Source: Stereum hirsutum FP-91666 SS1
Taxonomy: Eukaryota; Basidiomycota; Agaricomycetes; Russulales; Stereaceae
Assembly: GCF_000264905.1 (NCBI RefSeq)
Contig: NW_006763139.1
Location: 1,342,313-1,406,312 of the forward strand
Direction: 5' to 3'
DNA length: 64,000 nt
The notes beneath the pieces are model-generated. The model was not told the origin of the DNA, searched no databases, and worked only from the letters and a program-made list of their open reading frames with translations. The position numbers and the translations under genes were made by a program. How positions within the stretch are numbered: position 1 is the stretch's first letter; each line of letters begins with the position of its first letter. This document shows positions 47,125-60,453 of this stretch, in pieces.

Positions 47125-47697
47125 GGTTGAGTCCGCCAGTCAGATCAATTGAAGAGTTGTGGCGAGTGTACGAGAGAGAAGAGCCTACTATTACACACGG
47201 ACTGAGCTATGTTGATTGTTCCAGGATACACGTCGTATTGCTTACTCGCCGCACTCATCTCTTATGCACCATCGCTCCAATACAGTACCAAGTCTATGAT
47301 CTCTCAAGACCTCATACTCAAGTACTCAAGCTCGATGTCCGACCAAGCTTGCACGCAAGGAATAAGAACCAATGTAATGTATTCCGAAAGAAAAAGCGTA
47401 GAAGTACGGTACTAGGGCAATTACAACAGTCTTCGCAAACAATACACTATTACGCGTACAATGTCCTCGCGCACATTTGAATACAGAAAGCGAAGGTACA
47501 GAATGGAGTGGAGACGAAAGGTCATGAAGAAGGTATAAGAAAGGAATACATGTAGTCATAAGCGAAACAACGACAACAACATCGATAGATCGAGTCTGCG
47601 GATAGTCGTACAAGGGGAAGCAGTGAAGGGTCATGCAAGGTCGTGACGAGCGAAGGCGAAGAAACAAAAGAACCCGAAATCATGTCCACAACTCCCC
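47125..47697. other. Convergent 3' intergenic region
   Basis: 573 bp between the stop codons of the disordered protein (plus) and the HAM1-like gene (minus). No coding frame or repeat is credible; a single ACGCGT at 47454 is at background frequency. Confidence 0.45.
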
Positions 47698-50600
47698 TCA
47701 AACAACGCTGAACGCCTCGCTCTTCCAGCCATCGCCCACCTGGACCGCATCCTGCCTGTCCTGCGCCCTGTTCACCCATCCAGCCGGATGACCCGTCCCC
47801 GGCAGGATCGCAGAGTCCCTCTTGCTCACGACCTTGAACTGGCTGTTCGTCTTGCTCGACGCCTTGCTCGCCACATCCGCACCCTCCTCCTTCTTCCTCT
47901 GGAACAACTCTTGCAGGGCTTGAGTGCGGTTGGTGTCTGGACGAGCGGAGGCTTCGTGCATGCGGTCGCGAACGCCGACGAGCTGTCCGTCAACGTATTC
48001 CATGCCGGTGGTGATAGCGTCTTCGACGGCCTTTTGGATCTGACGTTTGACGAGACCGGTCGCAAGGGGTTTGAGAGTTTTGTAGAGGGTGTCGTGCTTG
48101 GAGTCGCGGATGGAGAATTTGAGGGAGTCCAACTTCACGTTGACATTCTTCACCTTGAAGACGGAGCTGTGGGCGAGGAAAGAATGTTAGCATCGATTAA
48201 TAGAAATATAGAACGATAAGTGAAGGCGAACGAGGAAGGAGGATATGACTTCGTAGAGTGTACGAGGGGTCTTGTGACGAAAGGAAGTTGAAGAACATAG
48301 AGCAATGTACGATGCGAGGGCGTTGACGATGTTGATGATGCAAGGATGGGAATGATGAAAGGCTCGAATATAAAAGAGAAAGGAGAAAAGGAGAAAACAC
48401 CAGAAAAAATAGAACGCACCTCTTGTCTTTGTCGGCGCTGACGAGGTGGATGACAGCGGTCAAACCCTGTCCACCGAGCACAACGTCCGCAAGACCCGAG
48501 TCCGTGATCTTCGGGAACCCAGTCTTTTTGCGGAAGTAGAACGCAACATCACGCATGTCGGCCTGCACAGATAGACGAAGAGAGCGTCAGTATCAAGGAA
48601 TGCAAAACACAATGAAGCAATCTGTGGACAAAAACGCAGAACACATACCTGGATGTGACCGAGCGTGAGCGTGAACTCGTGGTGGTTCTCGTCCTTGATG
48701 GTATTGTACGGTGAGAACTTCATGTAGTTGTGGGCCTCGATGGAAACGACGTTCGGGAACAGGTTGCGGCCTTGGAGAGTGAGGTTCTCAACGACGAGGT
48801 CGAGAGAGTCATCGGTGTACTCGATGCGGGGGATGGGAACGTATCCGACCTAAGACAGATCAACATTCAATTGTTAGCAATGTCCGATTCTACTCAGAAA
48901 AAATTAACGAAGAATGAAATGAGGCATACCTGATCGACCAACGTCGGTAAGATCACCTTCCTGATGTCCAACCAAAGCTCCGGCTTGAACTTCAAGCTTC
49001 CCTCACTATCGAACAAGAGGTCCTTCGTCAACCTAGCCCAGTCATCGCCGAACCTCTTGTTCAACGGATCCTCTCCCATCGCACCGAACCACTTCCCAAT
49101 CGCTTCGAACAGGCCATCAAAGTGCGCCTTGTACCTATCGTCGTAGAACTTCCTGCCTGACTCCTTCAACTCCTGACCCTCCGAGTTGCAGACCGGCTCA
49201 ATGACGTAGCCGGGCTCGAGAAGGACCTTGCGCACGTAGGCATCGACACTTCTGAACCAAGCGCGGAATTCTTCGTCTGAGCGAGCGTCACGAATGAGAT
49301 TGTCGATAGCGCTGAAGATGACATCGAGAGATTGGCCATTGGCGAAGCGCTCAAGGAGGGTACGGATTTGTACGGTGGCGATCTTGAGGTTCGGGTCGTT
49401 GTTGAGCGATGAATGCGAGTCCTTGCCGTGTTCGGCGATGGTCTGGCCATGACCAACGTACTCCTCGACCACGGAGAGGAGCCAGCGGATGGATTCCTGG
49501 TAATCGTTGTGTTTCTGGCACTCGAGGATGACCTGACAATAATTATGTTAGCGACGAGGATATGGAAATGAGGGAGAGGGTCGTACCTTCTTGCCACGGT
49601 AGATGAACTGGTCCCGACGCTCTTCAGGGAAGTATTCCTCGGTAAGGAAGTGGCGACTACGGTCGAGCTTCTCGCGAGCGTTATCCTTGTGCTCTTGCGG
49701 AACGCGGTCGGAGAGGTTGTTCTAAGGCGGAGGATGAGTACGCAGACATGAATTCAAAGAGGGAAAAAACGGACCTTCATGTTGTTGAAACGACCCATGA
49801 AGCCCTTCTTCTTCTCTTCGGGGTCAAGAGAGTCGTCTTGTGCTTGCCTGAGATACGGTAAGACAAAGCCAGGATAGACGAGGAAAAAAACCTTACTGAG
49901 CAGCAATGTCCGCCTCCGACTGGGCGCGGTCCTTCGCCGCCTGCGCTGCCCCCAAGCCATTCACCTTCGTCCTGTCAAAGGCCTCTGAGCCATCCATTCT
50001 CTCGCCATCTCTCTCGACCTCGGTCCCCTGCTTCGGGTGATGTCTCACGGCGCCATCGACACCAGGAACGTTGACCTCAAGCACGGGAGCCTCGTTAGGG
50101 CCGGCGTTGCGTCCTCCAGTGGTCTTGAACTGGTCAGGGGGGGCAGTGTGGTCGACGCCAGCAAGGGCTTCAGGGTCAGGACGGAGGGTGTCGGCGGCTT
50201 TGGAGGCGGTGATGGCGAGCAGGTCGCGACCGATGAGGGAGAAGTCGGAGAGTAGTTTGCGAACTTCGGAGTTGGTGGCGATGAGGTTGAGGAGAGTACG
50301 GAGGTGCTGGGCGGCTAGAAGTGGAAGTGTTGGTTAAAGAACGCAAAGTAAGGTAGAAAAGTAAAGACGGACCTTGCTGCCTGTCCGCCTGAGCCTTCTC
50401 GCCGTCGACGGGCAAAACGTCGTCGGGACTCTTCTTCGCCTTGTCGAACTCGACGTTGCGAGTGTTCCACATGAAGTTTTGGAAGAGTTCATCTGTGTTT
50501 TTCTCGGCGACGATCAGGCGAGCAGTCTCGATGATGTCGCGAGTGTCCTGGACGAGCTTGCGGCCATCGGGAGAAAGCTTGGCCTCGTCGACGGGGGAGT

Positions 50601-50857
50601 TCTTGAGGACATACTTGAGCGTACGGTCGATTTGCTTGTTATCAGGGTAGCGGCCGTCGCGGAAGGCTTGGATAACACCGAAGAAACGAATCTAATAATG
50701 GAGGGTGGAGGTCAGAGGAACCGAAGAGGGTGGATGACGTATGACGACATACCTTGCGGTCGATATCCGCCTCCTTGTTCTCCTTGTTGACGGGTGAAGT
50801 AACCGAGTTGGCACCCGGCTTGTCGGAGGTGTTTGCGGTGGTTGGGGGAAGAGACAT
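47698..50857 (-). CDS. HAM1-like protein (HAM1_N and DUF4449-type C-terminal domain)
   Basis: Large fungal protein of about 890 residues in nine or so exons. The start MSLPPTTANTSDKPGANSVT leads into an N-terminal helical region: GVIQAFRDGRYPDNKQIDRT, LSPDGRKLVQDTRDIIETAR, LIATNSEVRKLLSDFSLIGR. A charged linker follows, then WLLSVVEEYVGHGQTIAEHG, DVIFSAIDNLIRDARSDEEF, WLDIRKVILPTLVDQVGYVP and PRIEYTDDSLDLVVENLTLQ. The C-terminal part with DVAFYFRKKTGFPKITDSGL, NVKLDSLKFSIRDSKHDTLY and IQKAVEDAITTGMEYVDGQL resembles the lipid-binding (BPI-like) fold ascribed to this family. It ends WKSEAFSVV. The family is recognised by pattern; the function is unknown. Confidence 0.75.
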
Positions 50858-51797
50858 TACGGATACAATTTAGCAGTGGTTGAAGTACTTGTTTGAGTGG
50901 GGTATTCGAGCTGGGTATGCGTGGTCGTGGAAGAGGGGCGTGAAGGGATAAGAGATATAGTGAAGAGGCGAGAGGGAGATGGGAGGTATTTATACTGGCG
51001 CTGAAGGTGAATAGATGTTGGCGACGTCATGACGGGTGACATCATGACTGACAGCGATCTCCTCCTCCCCACCTTGCCCTCTTGCCCTGCTCCTCCCTTT
51101 CTCGCTAACAGTCCTTCTATTCTCGCCACCGCTAAGCCTGGACCAGTTCCTTGAACCTATCCAGAGGTGAGTAGTGCGGCCTGGGAGTCGTAGACGGTGC
51201 GAGGTCGCGGTGTGGCGTAGTGTCCGTTCGAGTTGGGTGGTGGTGCAGACAAATAGGGGCCACGCCACCTTCTTCATTCGTTCATCGCTCCTTCTTTCAG
51301 AGCCGTGAGAAAGCGTTGTGGCGCGCTTTGACAGCTCGGTCGCGAGCATTTCCACGTGCGCCAGACGTGCTTCTCCGCCGGCGGATCGTTCTTGGTTCAC
51401 ATTAATATTCCTCTCCGCTCTTTCATTTCATGTTCGACGTTTTTGGAGCATGCTAAGTACCGGCGACGTTCGCACACTGTGTTCGTCTCGTCCTTAGCTG
51501 CGGTTGAGGAGCGCCTGTCAAATATATTCCCCACTTTGGCTGGTCAAAAAGTATGTCGACGTCATTTCCTGGTTCCAGTGGCTTGTTCCCAGCTGTCAGA
51601 ATCAACGCCAGTGTCATCTTGAATATCCGGCCAGACTTGCGCCTCTGGAAGATGACGAACGGCGCCACCAGGTAATACTTTCGTTCCGTGAAGATCCTAG
51701 CCAATCAGCCATGCTATACAACATTGTGATACATACATACGCAACCCCGTCTTTCCGTTCCTTTCATGTTACAGCACTAAGCGCAATCAACTGTCAC
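50858..51797. other. Intergenic region, no gene supported
   Basis: 940 bp upstream of the HAM1-like gene and downstream of the carboxypeptidase gene. Frames at 50990-51400 and 51356-51830 look non-coding. No repeats were recognised. Confidence 0.4.
50989..50996 (-). promoter_or_regulatory. TATA box of the HAM1-like gene
   Basis: TATAAATA on the minus strand, about 132 bp upstream of the ATG at 50857. Confidence 0.5.
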
Positions 51798-54406
51798 TCA
51801 CGCAGCCGAAGGCGAGTCGGCCTTTCCTAACAAGAAAGCAGCAGTCTGGAACGCCGCCCAGGGTACGAATTCTATCGCGAACAAAAGCAGCCGGTTAGCA
51901 TCGTTCCAGTGTCACGGGTGCGATGTATCCGATAGACTTACGTGGGGTCATATGTCCACTGTAGTAGAACTCGACGTCTGGACATCCATGGCGGAATTAA
52001 TGAGCTGCAGCACGGAAAGGTGAACCACAGAGTAGATGAATCATGACGTACAGGTCAAGTTCCTCTCCTGGTGCATATTCCCATACACTCCCATATCCTT
52101 CACGCTAAATGTCTCATTTTCGATCGGAGTCTGGAACCCCTGCGCTCCACCCCAAGTCATATTCCTGTCGCCGGTACCACAGTGTCAAGGTCGGAGCAGA
52201 ATGAGACTTGAGGAGCCGGTCGTGATAGGACTTACTGGATAGCGATACGAGTTCCCTCCGCGAGCAGGATGAAATCCGCCAGACCGTGCAAGATGACCGT
52301 CCGCTCGCTCTTCTCGATGACGTTTGGCAGGACGCTCAGTGTCGATGGAATGCTCTGGTCACGTCCGCTTCTGCCCGTCGTGGCGTTGATGTACACCGCG
52401 CCGTTCGAGCAATCGGACCAGGTGATGTGGGGCGCGTGGATGGCGTCTTGGACCTGTAGCAGACAGTAGTAGTTTGTATTATTATGATTATGTCGTCCCG
52501 GACCTATTGCGAATGCGGGAGAGATGATGTACTTACGTCCGTCCTGTGAGAGGAGAGAGAAGTAAGAACTAAGGCGGAGAAGAGCATGATACGAGAGTGC
52601 GTACCTATTGAAGTAAATGAACTCTTGAGTCGAACGAGGGAACCCAAGAACGCTCCACGGAATAGGCCAAGCCTCCGTAACTCGATAAACGTCGAATGCC
52701 GGATTAATCCTTCCATCCAAAAAAAAATTCAGCACGTATGCATGACAGAAAAAGGTCTATGTATACACACAGCTGCACCGCGTCGATGATCATATCCCAA
52801 ATACCACACGAACGCTCCAAGGACGTCGTTCCGTTGATCACACCAGCGGGGAAAGGCAACTGTCCAGCCGGCGGGTACGTCACGAAGTCGAGGTAATCCG
52901 TGAACCCGCAGGTGTCGGAGATGTTCTGCAGCTGAGCCATGAACGTGCTGTTGAATGGGAAGACGTTCGCGTTGGCCTATATATAATATATCGGTACCCT
53001 GACTCATTAACGCTGAATTGAGGCGAGAGGTGGATGTATGGATGGCACTTCACCTGAGCAAAGCGCAGAGCGGGGATGTCCTCCTGTACGAAATCGTATG
53101 AGAGCGAAGGGTCTGCGATCGATATTCCCCTCAGGTTCAAGTCGAGTTCACCTGGATGTTCGTAGATGAAGTTCGCGATATATGGAACGTCTAGCGCATT
53201 GACAGTCGTCAGCCTCCTGACCAGCTGGAGACAAGAAATCGTTCGCTTGCTTACAGAAGCCAGCATACTGAACACCATGATCATAGGCAGTAAGTATCAG
53301 AACAGACAACACAGCAAACCGAGACCACTCACGCTTTCGCCCGTCACGTAGAAATCGCTTCCCTTCAGCTCATCGAATACTTCCAGGAATTGTTGCAAAA
53401 AGCCCATAACCTCAGCTGCGAGCTCGTCGTCGTTCGAGATATCGGGAGTGCCTTGGCTGAAACCGGTCTATAAGACGATAGATATCGCTCGGATCAATGA
53501 TCTTCTTTCTGGCAGACATCAAATCTAACAAAGGCTTACTCCGACCGGTTGTTCCACCCAGACCACGTTGGCCAATTGGGTCCACGAGAATGGATTACTG
53601 GTCAAACAATCTTCGGTCAGGCTTTCATTACACAAAGTTTTGGGATACGCACGGCGTAGGTTGAGCCTGACCCCAGGACCACGCTGATCAAATACAAAAG
53701 ACATCAATCTCGGAACGCCACGAAGAGAACCTAGGTTTGAAACTGGCTCACAGATCGGACCGTTCTCCTGTAAGAATCCTTCGAGCGAAGAGCAGCCAGG
53801 GCCACCTTGAGGACGACGACGTGTTAGGGGTAGTTCATTGCCACAACGAAGAATACACAGCATGACGGACCATTTGTCCAGAAAACGAGGTCGTTAGCAT
53901 TCGACGCGTTCGTCGTGGGCCAGAACCTGTGGCAGACGTCAGATAGTGAGGTAGGAAGTTACCATCGTGGGCGCAGCGAGATCAGTACGCACCAAAAGAA
54001 TAGTTGCCTCGTTTCATTGGCATTACCGGAGATAGGCATCAATCCGCTCCAAGACGGACCAGCATCGAAGGGCACTATGTACATACATACAGGATTCAAC
54101 GGTCTGTCAGCCTTGCCTGTGGTCAGAATCGAAACATCATCATTGGCACATACCGTCTGGAATCGTGGTCCCGTTCACGAAGAACTTCTGAGCGGCAGGG
54201 TTCGAGAAAGTGATAGGCGAACCATCCTGACGCTTGATCACTCCTGGCTCATGCACCACAGGGGTCATCTCGACGTCGTGCATCCGTTTGAAACGCTCTT
54301 GATGGGCTTGCTGCCTCGACCGAGCATTGCGCATACGCTCTCCCAGGTTGTCAGCCACAGCCGACCCGCACAAGAATGCAAGAGAGAGGGCTACGCTGAG
54401 CTTCAT
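51798..54406 (-). CDS. Secreted serine carboxypeptidase (S10)
   Basis: Acid exopeptidase releasing C-terminal residues, secreted or vacuolar. Many exons (a dozen or more). Signal peptide MKLSVALSLAFLCGSAVA, then a pro-region with a KR processing site (GVIKRQDGSP). Catalytic motifs: substrate-binding NGGPGCSSLEG after LVFWT; the Ser site GES-YAGF, whose codons are split by an intron; the Asp motif ILHGLADFILLAEGT; and the His motif YYSGHMTPRY joined to VPWAAFQTAAFLLGKADSPS at the end. The Asn/Thr glycosylation sites are many (NGTT, NATTGRSG, NMTWGG). Stop at 51798-51800. Length around 570 residues, as expected for fungal S10 enzymes. Active-site residues are intact. Exon borders in the middle are approximate. 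Confidence 0.87.
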
Positions 54407-55646
54407 GGTGGACGGGAGATGGAAGGCTCAGGATGGCGTATGGTTATTCTTCGGACCGTGTTTTATAGAACGGATCCACAGGCGAATGGTTGAACGGAAG
54501 CAGAAGTGGCGTTGGTGCTCTTTCTTTAGCACAGCGAGCACAAGACCCGGGTTGAGAGATAGAAGCAAGTCGGCAGAGTGGAGGTCGCCCTCAGAAGAAC
54601 GGCTTTGTGGTGATCTCGGGGTTTCCCATACTAGAATTCTAGCACGATGGAATGCATACTGGAATCGACGCCTAAAAGGTGATCATGTCTAGGAGACAGG
54701 TAGCCCATTAGAGCAGAGCACACTGACCTTGAAGATACACAGAATTTGAGCACGGGTGGGATAGCCGCGCAAATCTCGCCAGAACTTGAGGTCCGTTGGG
54801 GCGGTGATAGCGGTAGCAGACCAATTCGCTCAGCTGTTAAAAGAAGAAAATCAACATGTGCTTCATGGCAAGATATCGTCACGAGAGTCGGGGGTTAGAA
54901 GTCTTCCGTCATTTTGCGTATTGTGAGAGCGCCAAGGGGATTCGCGATGGGACAAACAAGACAGAATAAGAGAAGACACGATGACGAATTCGTGGCACGG
55001 TGACCACAGACGGAGTGGAATAACATGCACGGTGGTCAGTTGTAAGGCTGATGGCCTCCAGAGTTCTATTTCCAGTCCTCGAAAAACCTGCACCACATGC
55101 ATACCAAGATGGTCCGGAAGATAGTGACTCGGAGTCGTTCTTGAGTGAAAATCCTGCACAGATTGGAGTTAGGTTCGTATAGAAGACTGAGCATTGAAGT
55201 ATGAGCAGAAACGCGTATATCGAAATTTTGAAAGGCCATGACGGAACGGGCTCCCGACCTCCACTGTCCTGCTCTCTATTGATCTCGAAGTAAAAAGGGG
55301 CGATCTTCCTCTTTGTTGTTCGCAACTTTACCTTCAAAATTCAGGGTGCCTAAGAAGCCACGGTAGGTTTCTCCGGTACACGGGTTCTAAGTACATCACG
55401 CCTTTCTTTTAAAGCAAAGAAAATCATACTATTCCCCAATGGTTTTGAAGCCAGCTACGTCGTACCCGATCCCGCCCTAGTCATGTAAAGGGGATCAGCA
55501 GGGAAAGAACGGAGCAAACGATCAGAGCACTTTTGATCCACAACATACAGACCAACAAGACACGAGAGCGCGAGAATACAGAAGAAAAGAGAAAACGGAA
55601 GAGAAGTAACAGGTGCAACGACTCATCGGCAGTTTACCTACGACCT
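54407..55646. other. Intergenic region, no gene supported
   Basis: 1.24 kb holding the carboxypeptidase promoter and the U1-C 3' UTR. Minus-strand frames at 54631-55337 could be spliced only arbitrarily and have no domain. A purine-rich stretch covers about 55545-55605. Confidence 0.4.
54463..54469 (-). promoter_or_regulatory. TATA box of the carboxypeptidase gene
   Basis: TATAAAA on the minus strand, 57 bp before the ATG at 54406. Confidence 0.5.
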
Positions 55647-56642
55647 TTACCTCGGCCCGTTCAAGAACTTCATCCTGTCAGGGTGTACAGTAGGACCTGC
55701 TCCGCCGCCTGGGGGTGCGCCGTTGGACGGAGGACCCTGTCCGTTGGGGTTGGGCGGAAGATTGGCGAAGTTCGGGGGGCTCTGGCCTTGTGCTCCTTGG
55801 AAGTTTGGAGGGAAGGGCGGTAGGTTGGCTGCGTTCGAGGGCGGGAAGGGTGGTGCGACACCGCCTTGAGGAGGGAATGGAGGAGCTATACCAAGACAGG
55901 TACATTATTCTATGAGAGCTCAGAATAATGTACGGGAGGAATGCACGTACCTGAGAAGCCAGGCGGGGGCCCACCCATACCGGGCGGCATACCACCATTA
56001 GGAGGAAATGGAGGAGCACCAGGGGCCCCAGGCATACCCATCATGCCTGGTGGCCCACCAAACCCGCCTCCAGGAGGGAAGGGAGGACGAGAGGCTTGAA
56101 GAAGTATAATCAGTTTAACTCGTCAATCAATCCTATCCTTCTGTGTAAGGAACTCACGAAAACCAGGAGGTCCGCCAAAGCCAGCGGGTGGCATGCCATA
56201 CCCTGGTGGAGGGCCAGACGAGGGGAATCCCGGGTTTTCACTGATATGCTGTGGGCCAAAACCGAATCCTCCAGGAGGTGGACCTCCACCAGACTCAAAC
56301 GCCGAGGTGATTTGGTCAATGATGCTTTGGGCCTTGTCATGACCAAGGGCTTCACTCCCTTCGCGTCAGTATTATGCGTATGCATCATATAAATGTGAAC
56401 TCACAAGCGTAGTAATCCCGAACGTTTGCAAGATGATTCCTGCCGCTATTGTGGGCCTTGCGAACTAAGTAAATCGCAAACTGCTTGTTGAGCGTCTCGT
56501 TAGACTCGAAGGAAGGTGAAAACTCACCTGACGCTGAGTCGTGTGTCAAGTAAACGTCGCAGTAGTCACAGTAATGTTTCTGAATATACGAGATGTTGTC
56601 AGTGTAAGCCAAGAGAATCAGAGACAAGGCGCGTACCGGCAT
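55647..56642 (-). CDS. YHC1: U1 small nuclear ribonucleoprotein C (U1-C)
   Basis: U1 snRNP subunit that stabilises pairing of U1 RNA with the 5' splice site, nuclear. First coding exon is ATG CCG only, then an intron; the second reads [17 protein letters not shown], and the next [20 protein letters not shown]. Together these form the U1-C-specific zinc finger (Cys-x2-Cys, His, His). [17 protein letters not shown] follows, then a long Pro/Gly/Met/Phe-rich tail ([15 protein letters not shown] repeats) typical for the family, ending RMKFLNGPR at 55647. About 225 residues in five or six exons. Head-to-head with the CLPTM1 gene. Confidence 0.93.
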
Positions 56643-56843
56643 CGTAGGAACGGGTTGGACAGTGGGAGTGTAAAGCAGACAAGCGTCTCGGCTGCCAGTG
56701 GTCAGCTTGCGTTCGCCACTTTTGCGTGGCTGCCATGTGCGGTTCTTCCGTTCGCGGTTGTGGCCCTGCCGCAAGCCTGGCGCGGGTCGCGTATCTTTCT
56801 TGAAAGCGTCGACGTCGTTCTCCACGACGTGCTCATACTTGAC
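56643..56843. promoter_or_regulatory. Bidirectional promoter of U1-C and the CLPTM1-like gene
   Basis: 201 bp between divergent start codons, GC-rich with no TATA box on either side. Confidence 0.5.
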
Positions 56844-59767
56844 ATGCCTCCTCGCCAGGCCACCGCAGGCGATGCAGCAGCCGGACAGCCAGAACAATCT
56901 ACCTTCCGCCGCTTTTTTGGGATTGCTCAAGTATGTTCTCCGAACTGTTCTTGTATACCGGTGCTAATCCGCCCTTCAGCAAATTGTCCTCGTATATGCC
57001 GTCTCGCAGCTCGGTAAATTCTATTCTATCTCTTGATAAGCCTGATAATCTTAAATTGCCGAATTGTTCTTTATTTTCTTCAGCGACGAGATATTTTGCT
57101 CCGAAACCAGCTGCTGTGACGCCGCCCCCCGCTGTGGTCTCGCCAGGCGCTGCGCCTGCAGCACATCACGTTCCACAAGGCGAAGTGAACCCCTTCAGCC
57201 TCCCTCCTGTACAAGCTTTTCCTGCATGGCCGCAGAATATTTCCGTCACTATGCACGTTCGGCTCACGTCCGATCCGTCAATGAGCGATATCCTACCTAG
57301 GCGCACGGATGGAGATTTACCAAACTTCATGTGGGAGAATATTACATTCGGAGACTGGAAAGAGTCAAGAGTAGTGGATTATGAGGTCACAATCCCTGAG
57401 GTACGTTCACTTCGTTTTATGGCTATGACGTGTAGATGCAGTTCTGACTTGATGGGTGGCGCCACAGTCGGTCCAGAATAACGGTTCTTTGTGGCTCGAC
57501 GTTGTACTAGTGAAAGATAGTGCGAGCCTGGATCCTACGAGTCACGATTTTGACGTGAACTCCTTCCGTCACGTTCGCAAGCGTGAGCAATCAGGCTCTT
57601 ACCGCAATATTTGTTGACCAAACTGCAAATCTCAGTGTTGACCCGCTACTTGCCAAAGCCGAAGGCCCGCAAGGAGAAGAAATTGTTGGATAGTGGCGAT
57701 GATGAAGAAGACGGTGCTGAAGTATGCACACTATTCAATATAATATCATCGCCATTACCCGCTCACAACTAACTTGTCAGGAGGAAGCCGAGGTCATCAT
57801 ATCCTACTGGCACCAGGCATGTTCTTTGAGCTCGTTTACTTGGCTGATCAAATACTCAGTAGTTCCAATGACAGAATCTTACATTGGCACTGGTCAGCGA
57901 TGCTCCAACACTGCAATACAGCCAGCTTCCGGCCCCTGTTCACGAACGTCAGTCCTGATACAGATTTATTTTTGCGCCGTCTCTAACCGGCAGTTTAGAC
58001 ATCGAGCTCATCCCCGGAATGCGTGATGAGACTGGTACAAAAGGCTATTATAAGGTACGCTTACCATCTTTCGCATTCAGGATTGGTCACTCACCGTTTG
58101 GCCAATCAGCCCATCGTCTTCCCCAACGAGTTCTGGCACCTCCGGTCTCAATACATCGAAATCAATAGCACTACCCCGGTCCTTCCTCTTCAGATCGTCT
58201 TTCAGCCCATGACGTACTTTAAGTTCCAAATGTTTTCCTCCATGACTGTTGGATTCAACGAGGCGGCAAAGCAGCAAGGCGGGACTGGAGGCGAACTCGA
58301 CGAGCTGAAGCGCATTCTGCTTGAGACGAACCCTTACTACTTGGGTTTGACCTTGGCGGTCAGCTTGTTGCATATGCTGTGGGTCTTTTTTCACCGATGT
58401 TTCGGCGAAGGGTCTCGAATGCTGAGGCTTGTTTGAGAATAGGTTCGAGATGTTGGCTTTCAGCTCCGATGTGTCGCATTGGAGGAAGAAGGACGAGCTC
58501 ACCGGTGTTTCTGTTCGGTATGTGATCGTCATATGTTATCGCGCCTTATGCTTAATTAATTCATTCTCTGTAGCTCGGTAAGCCTGATATGACTAGCTGT
58601 ATATTGTGGCCTGTGGGCTGACAACTTCCTCGCCGATAGATCGTCACGAACGTTTTCGTGCAAATTGTGGTCCTCTTATATCTGCTCGACAATCAGCAGC
58701 AAACGAGTTGGATGATTCTGATGGTGAGCGCTACTTAAAGTACCGAACTCGAGCCTGACCTGACTATAAACGCGATGAAGACGTCTGGAATGGGTGTCCT
58801 CGTTGAAGCGTGGAAGGTATGAACTCTTAGAACTCTTCATCTCTTGCCCTAAATCGACTTTACGTCTGTCACTCTCAGATTACGAAAGCCGTCGATATCA
58901 AACTCGAATCCTCTCCTGCGGGCTCTATTCTTCCGTACACCATCGTTGTCAAAGGTGGGATTATATCCACATTTTCTGTTATTACCATATTTTTGACTCC
59001 AGAGTTCCAGATAAGCACGTACTCAGCGAAGACGAGAAAAAGACCCAAGAGTGAGAAACTCCATCCTTTACGCTCTCCCCAAATACTCAGAGTTATCTCT
59101 TCTCTCAGATACGACAAACTGGCCTTCCGTTACGTCTCGTACTTCACCATCCCCAGTCTTGCGATCTACACAGGCTATTCGTTGTTGTACGAGACCCATA
59201 GGGGCTGGTACAGTTTCGTGATCTCTACCTTGACGTCCTTCGTCTACATGTTCGGATTCGTAAGTTCCTCGCTTGTTTTCCTCATCCACTACCTGCAACG
59301 CTAAATGTGAATTGCACAGGCTCAATTGATTCCACAACTCATCATCAACTACAAGCTCAAGAGCGTCGCCCACATGCCCATGAAAGCCATGGTCTACAAG
59401 TCGCTCTCTACCGTCATCGACGACCTGTTCGCGTACGTTCGCCCATTCAACTCATGCTCCTGACATGATACAGCTTTTCTCAATCCTGTCCCACCAGTTT
59501 CATCATAAAAATGCCCATCCTGCACCGCTTGGCGTGTTTCAGAGACGACGTTGTCTTCGCTGTATTCTTGTACCAGGTACATCACCTCACATCTCACCTA
59601 ATCTTGTGCCCTTGTATTGTCTTCTGATCTCTTTTTTCGTTTTTGTTCAGCGCTGGATATACCGCGTCGACCCCAAGCGCGTCAACGAGTATGGACAAGT
59701 TTTGGTTCCGGAGGAGGAAGAGACGAAAGACGCCGCTGGAAAGGTTGAGAGCAAAAAGACGAAGTAG
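56844..59767 (+). CDS. CLPTM1 family transmembrane protein
   Basis: Conserved eukaryotic ER/plasma membrane protein; mammalian CLPTM1 retains GABA-A receptors and CLPTM1L acts on GlcNAc-PI. About a dozen exons. The start [20 protein letters not shown] joins [20 protein letters not shown]. The lumenal domain follows: [60 protein letters not shown], the [12 protein letters not shown] loop, and EVIISYWHQ joined to [15 protein letters not shown] by a GC-AG intron (57817-57874). Next are [20 protein letters not shown], then [39 protein letters not shown] and the spans [75 protein letters not shown], and a cytosolic [15 protein letters not shown] end with KKTK. The C-terminal KKTK could act as an ER-retrieval signal. 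Confidence 0.88.
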
Positions 59768-60453
59768 AAGCGTGAGGATCGTGCTTTGGTTTGTCGCTTG
59801 GGGAAATCTGATTCCAATTTCCAACGATTAGAGTTTGGTCAATCGTGTAGCGTTGTTCACGCTATTCAATGGATGGATGTACTGTATCTGTTTTGTTAGC
59901 CGGAATAATATCTTCTGCTCCACCTGGATTTTCCTGTGTAGCTGTGAGCGGGTTGACGATGCACGACGTCAGCATTCACGCATTGAGCGGACCAGAGTCT
60001 CTCGCTCTCTCGCTCCCATTGTAGTTGCTGAAGCCTCACTCGATCAATCCAACGAGCGACATTTGTTGTCGCTTCCAATGAAGTGAGGAGAAACGAGCGC
60101 GATGCGTTGAACGGGATCGGCGTCTAGTCGGCGACGGGATGCCCATACCAGAGTCTGCAGCAGGAATCATTCGCGTTGAATTAAGGGGTTCAGAAGTGCA
60201 AACGACTGTAAAGTAGCAGTTGCGAGGACATGCGTATGGTGAAGATACCGTACCGCTAAAAACCAAAAGGCGACGTAAGACAAAGTTACCGTAAGTCCGT
60301 TGATGAAAAGCTTCGAATTATAAATAAGGTGAAACCAAGTGGGAAACGATGGAGTGGGGATGGAGAGCAACTGCATAGCGAATATGGCTGAGAACTCGAA
60401 CATCGAAGAAGCGGTGAAAAGAGAGCAACAAGCAGCAAGCCCGACGACCCTAT
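59768..60453. other. Convergent 3' intergenic region
   Basis: 686 bp between the stop codons of the CLPTM1-like gene and the carboxylesterase. Contains both 3' UTRs. No credible gene was seen. Confidence 0.45.
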
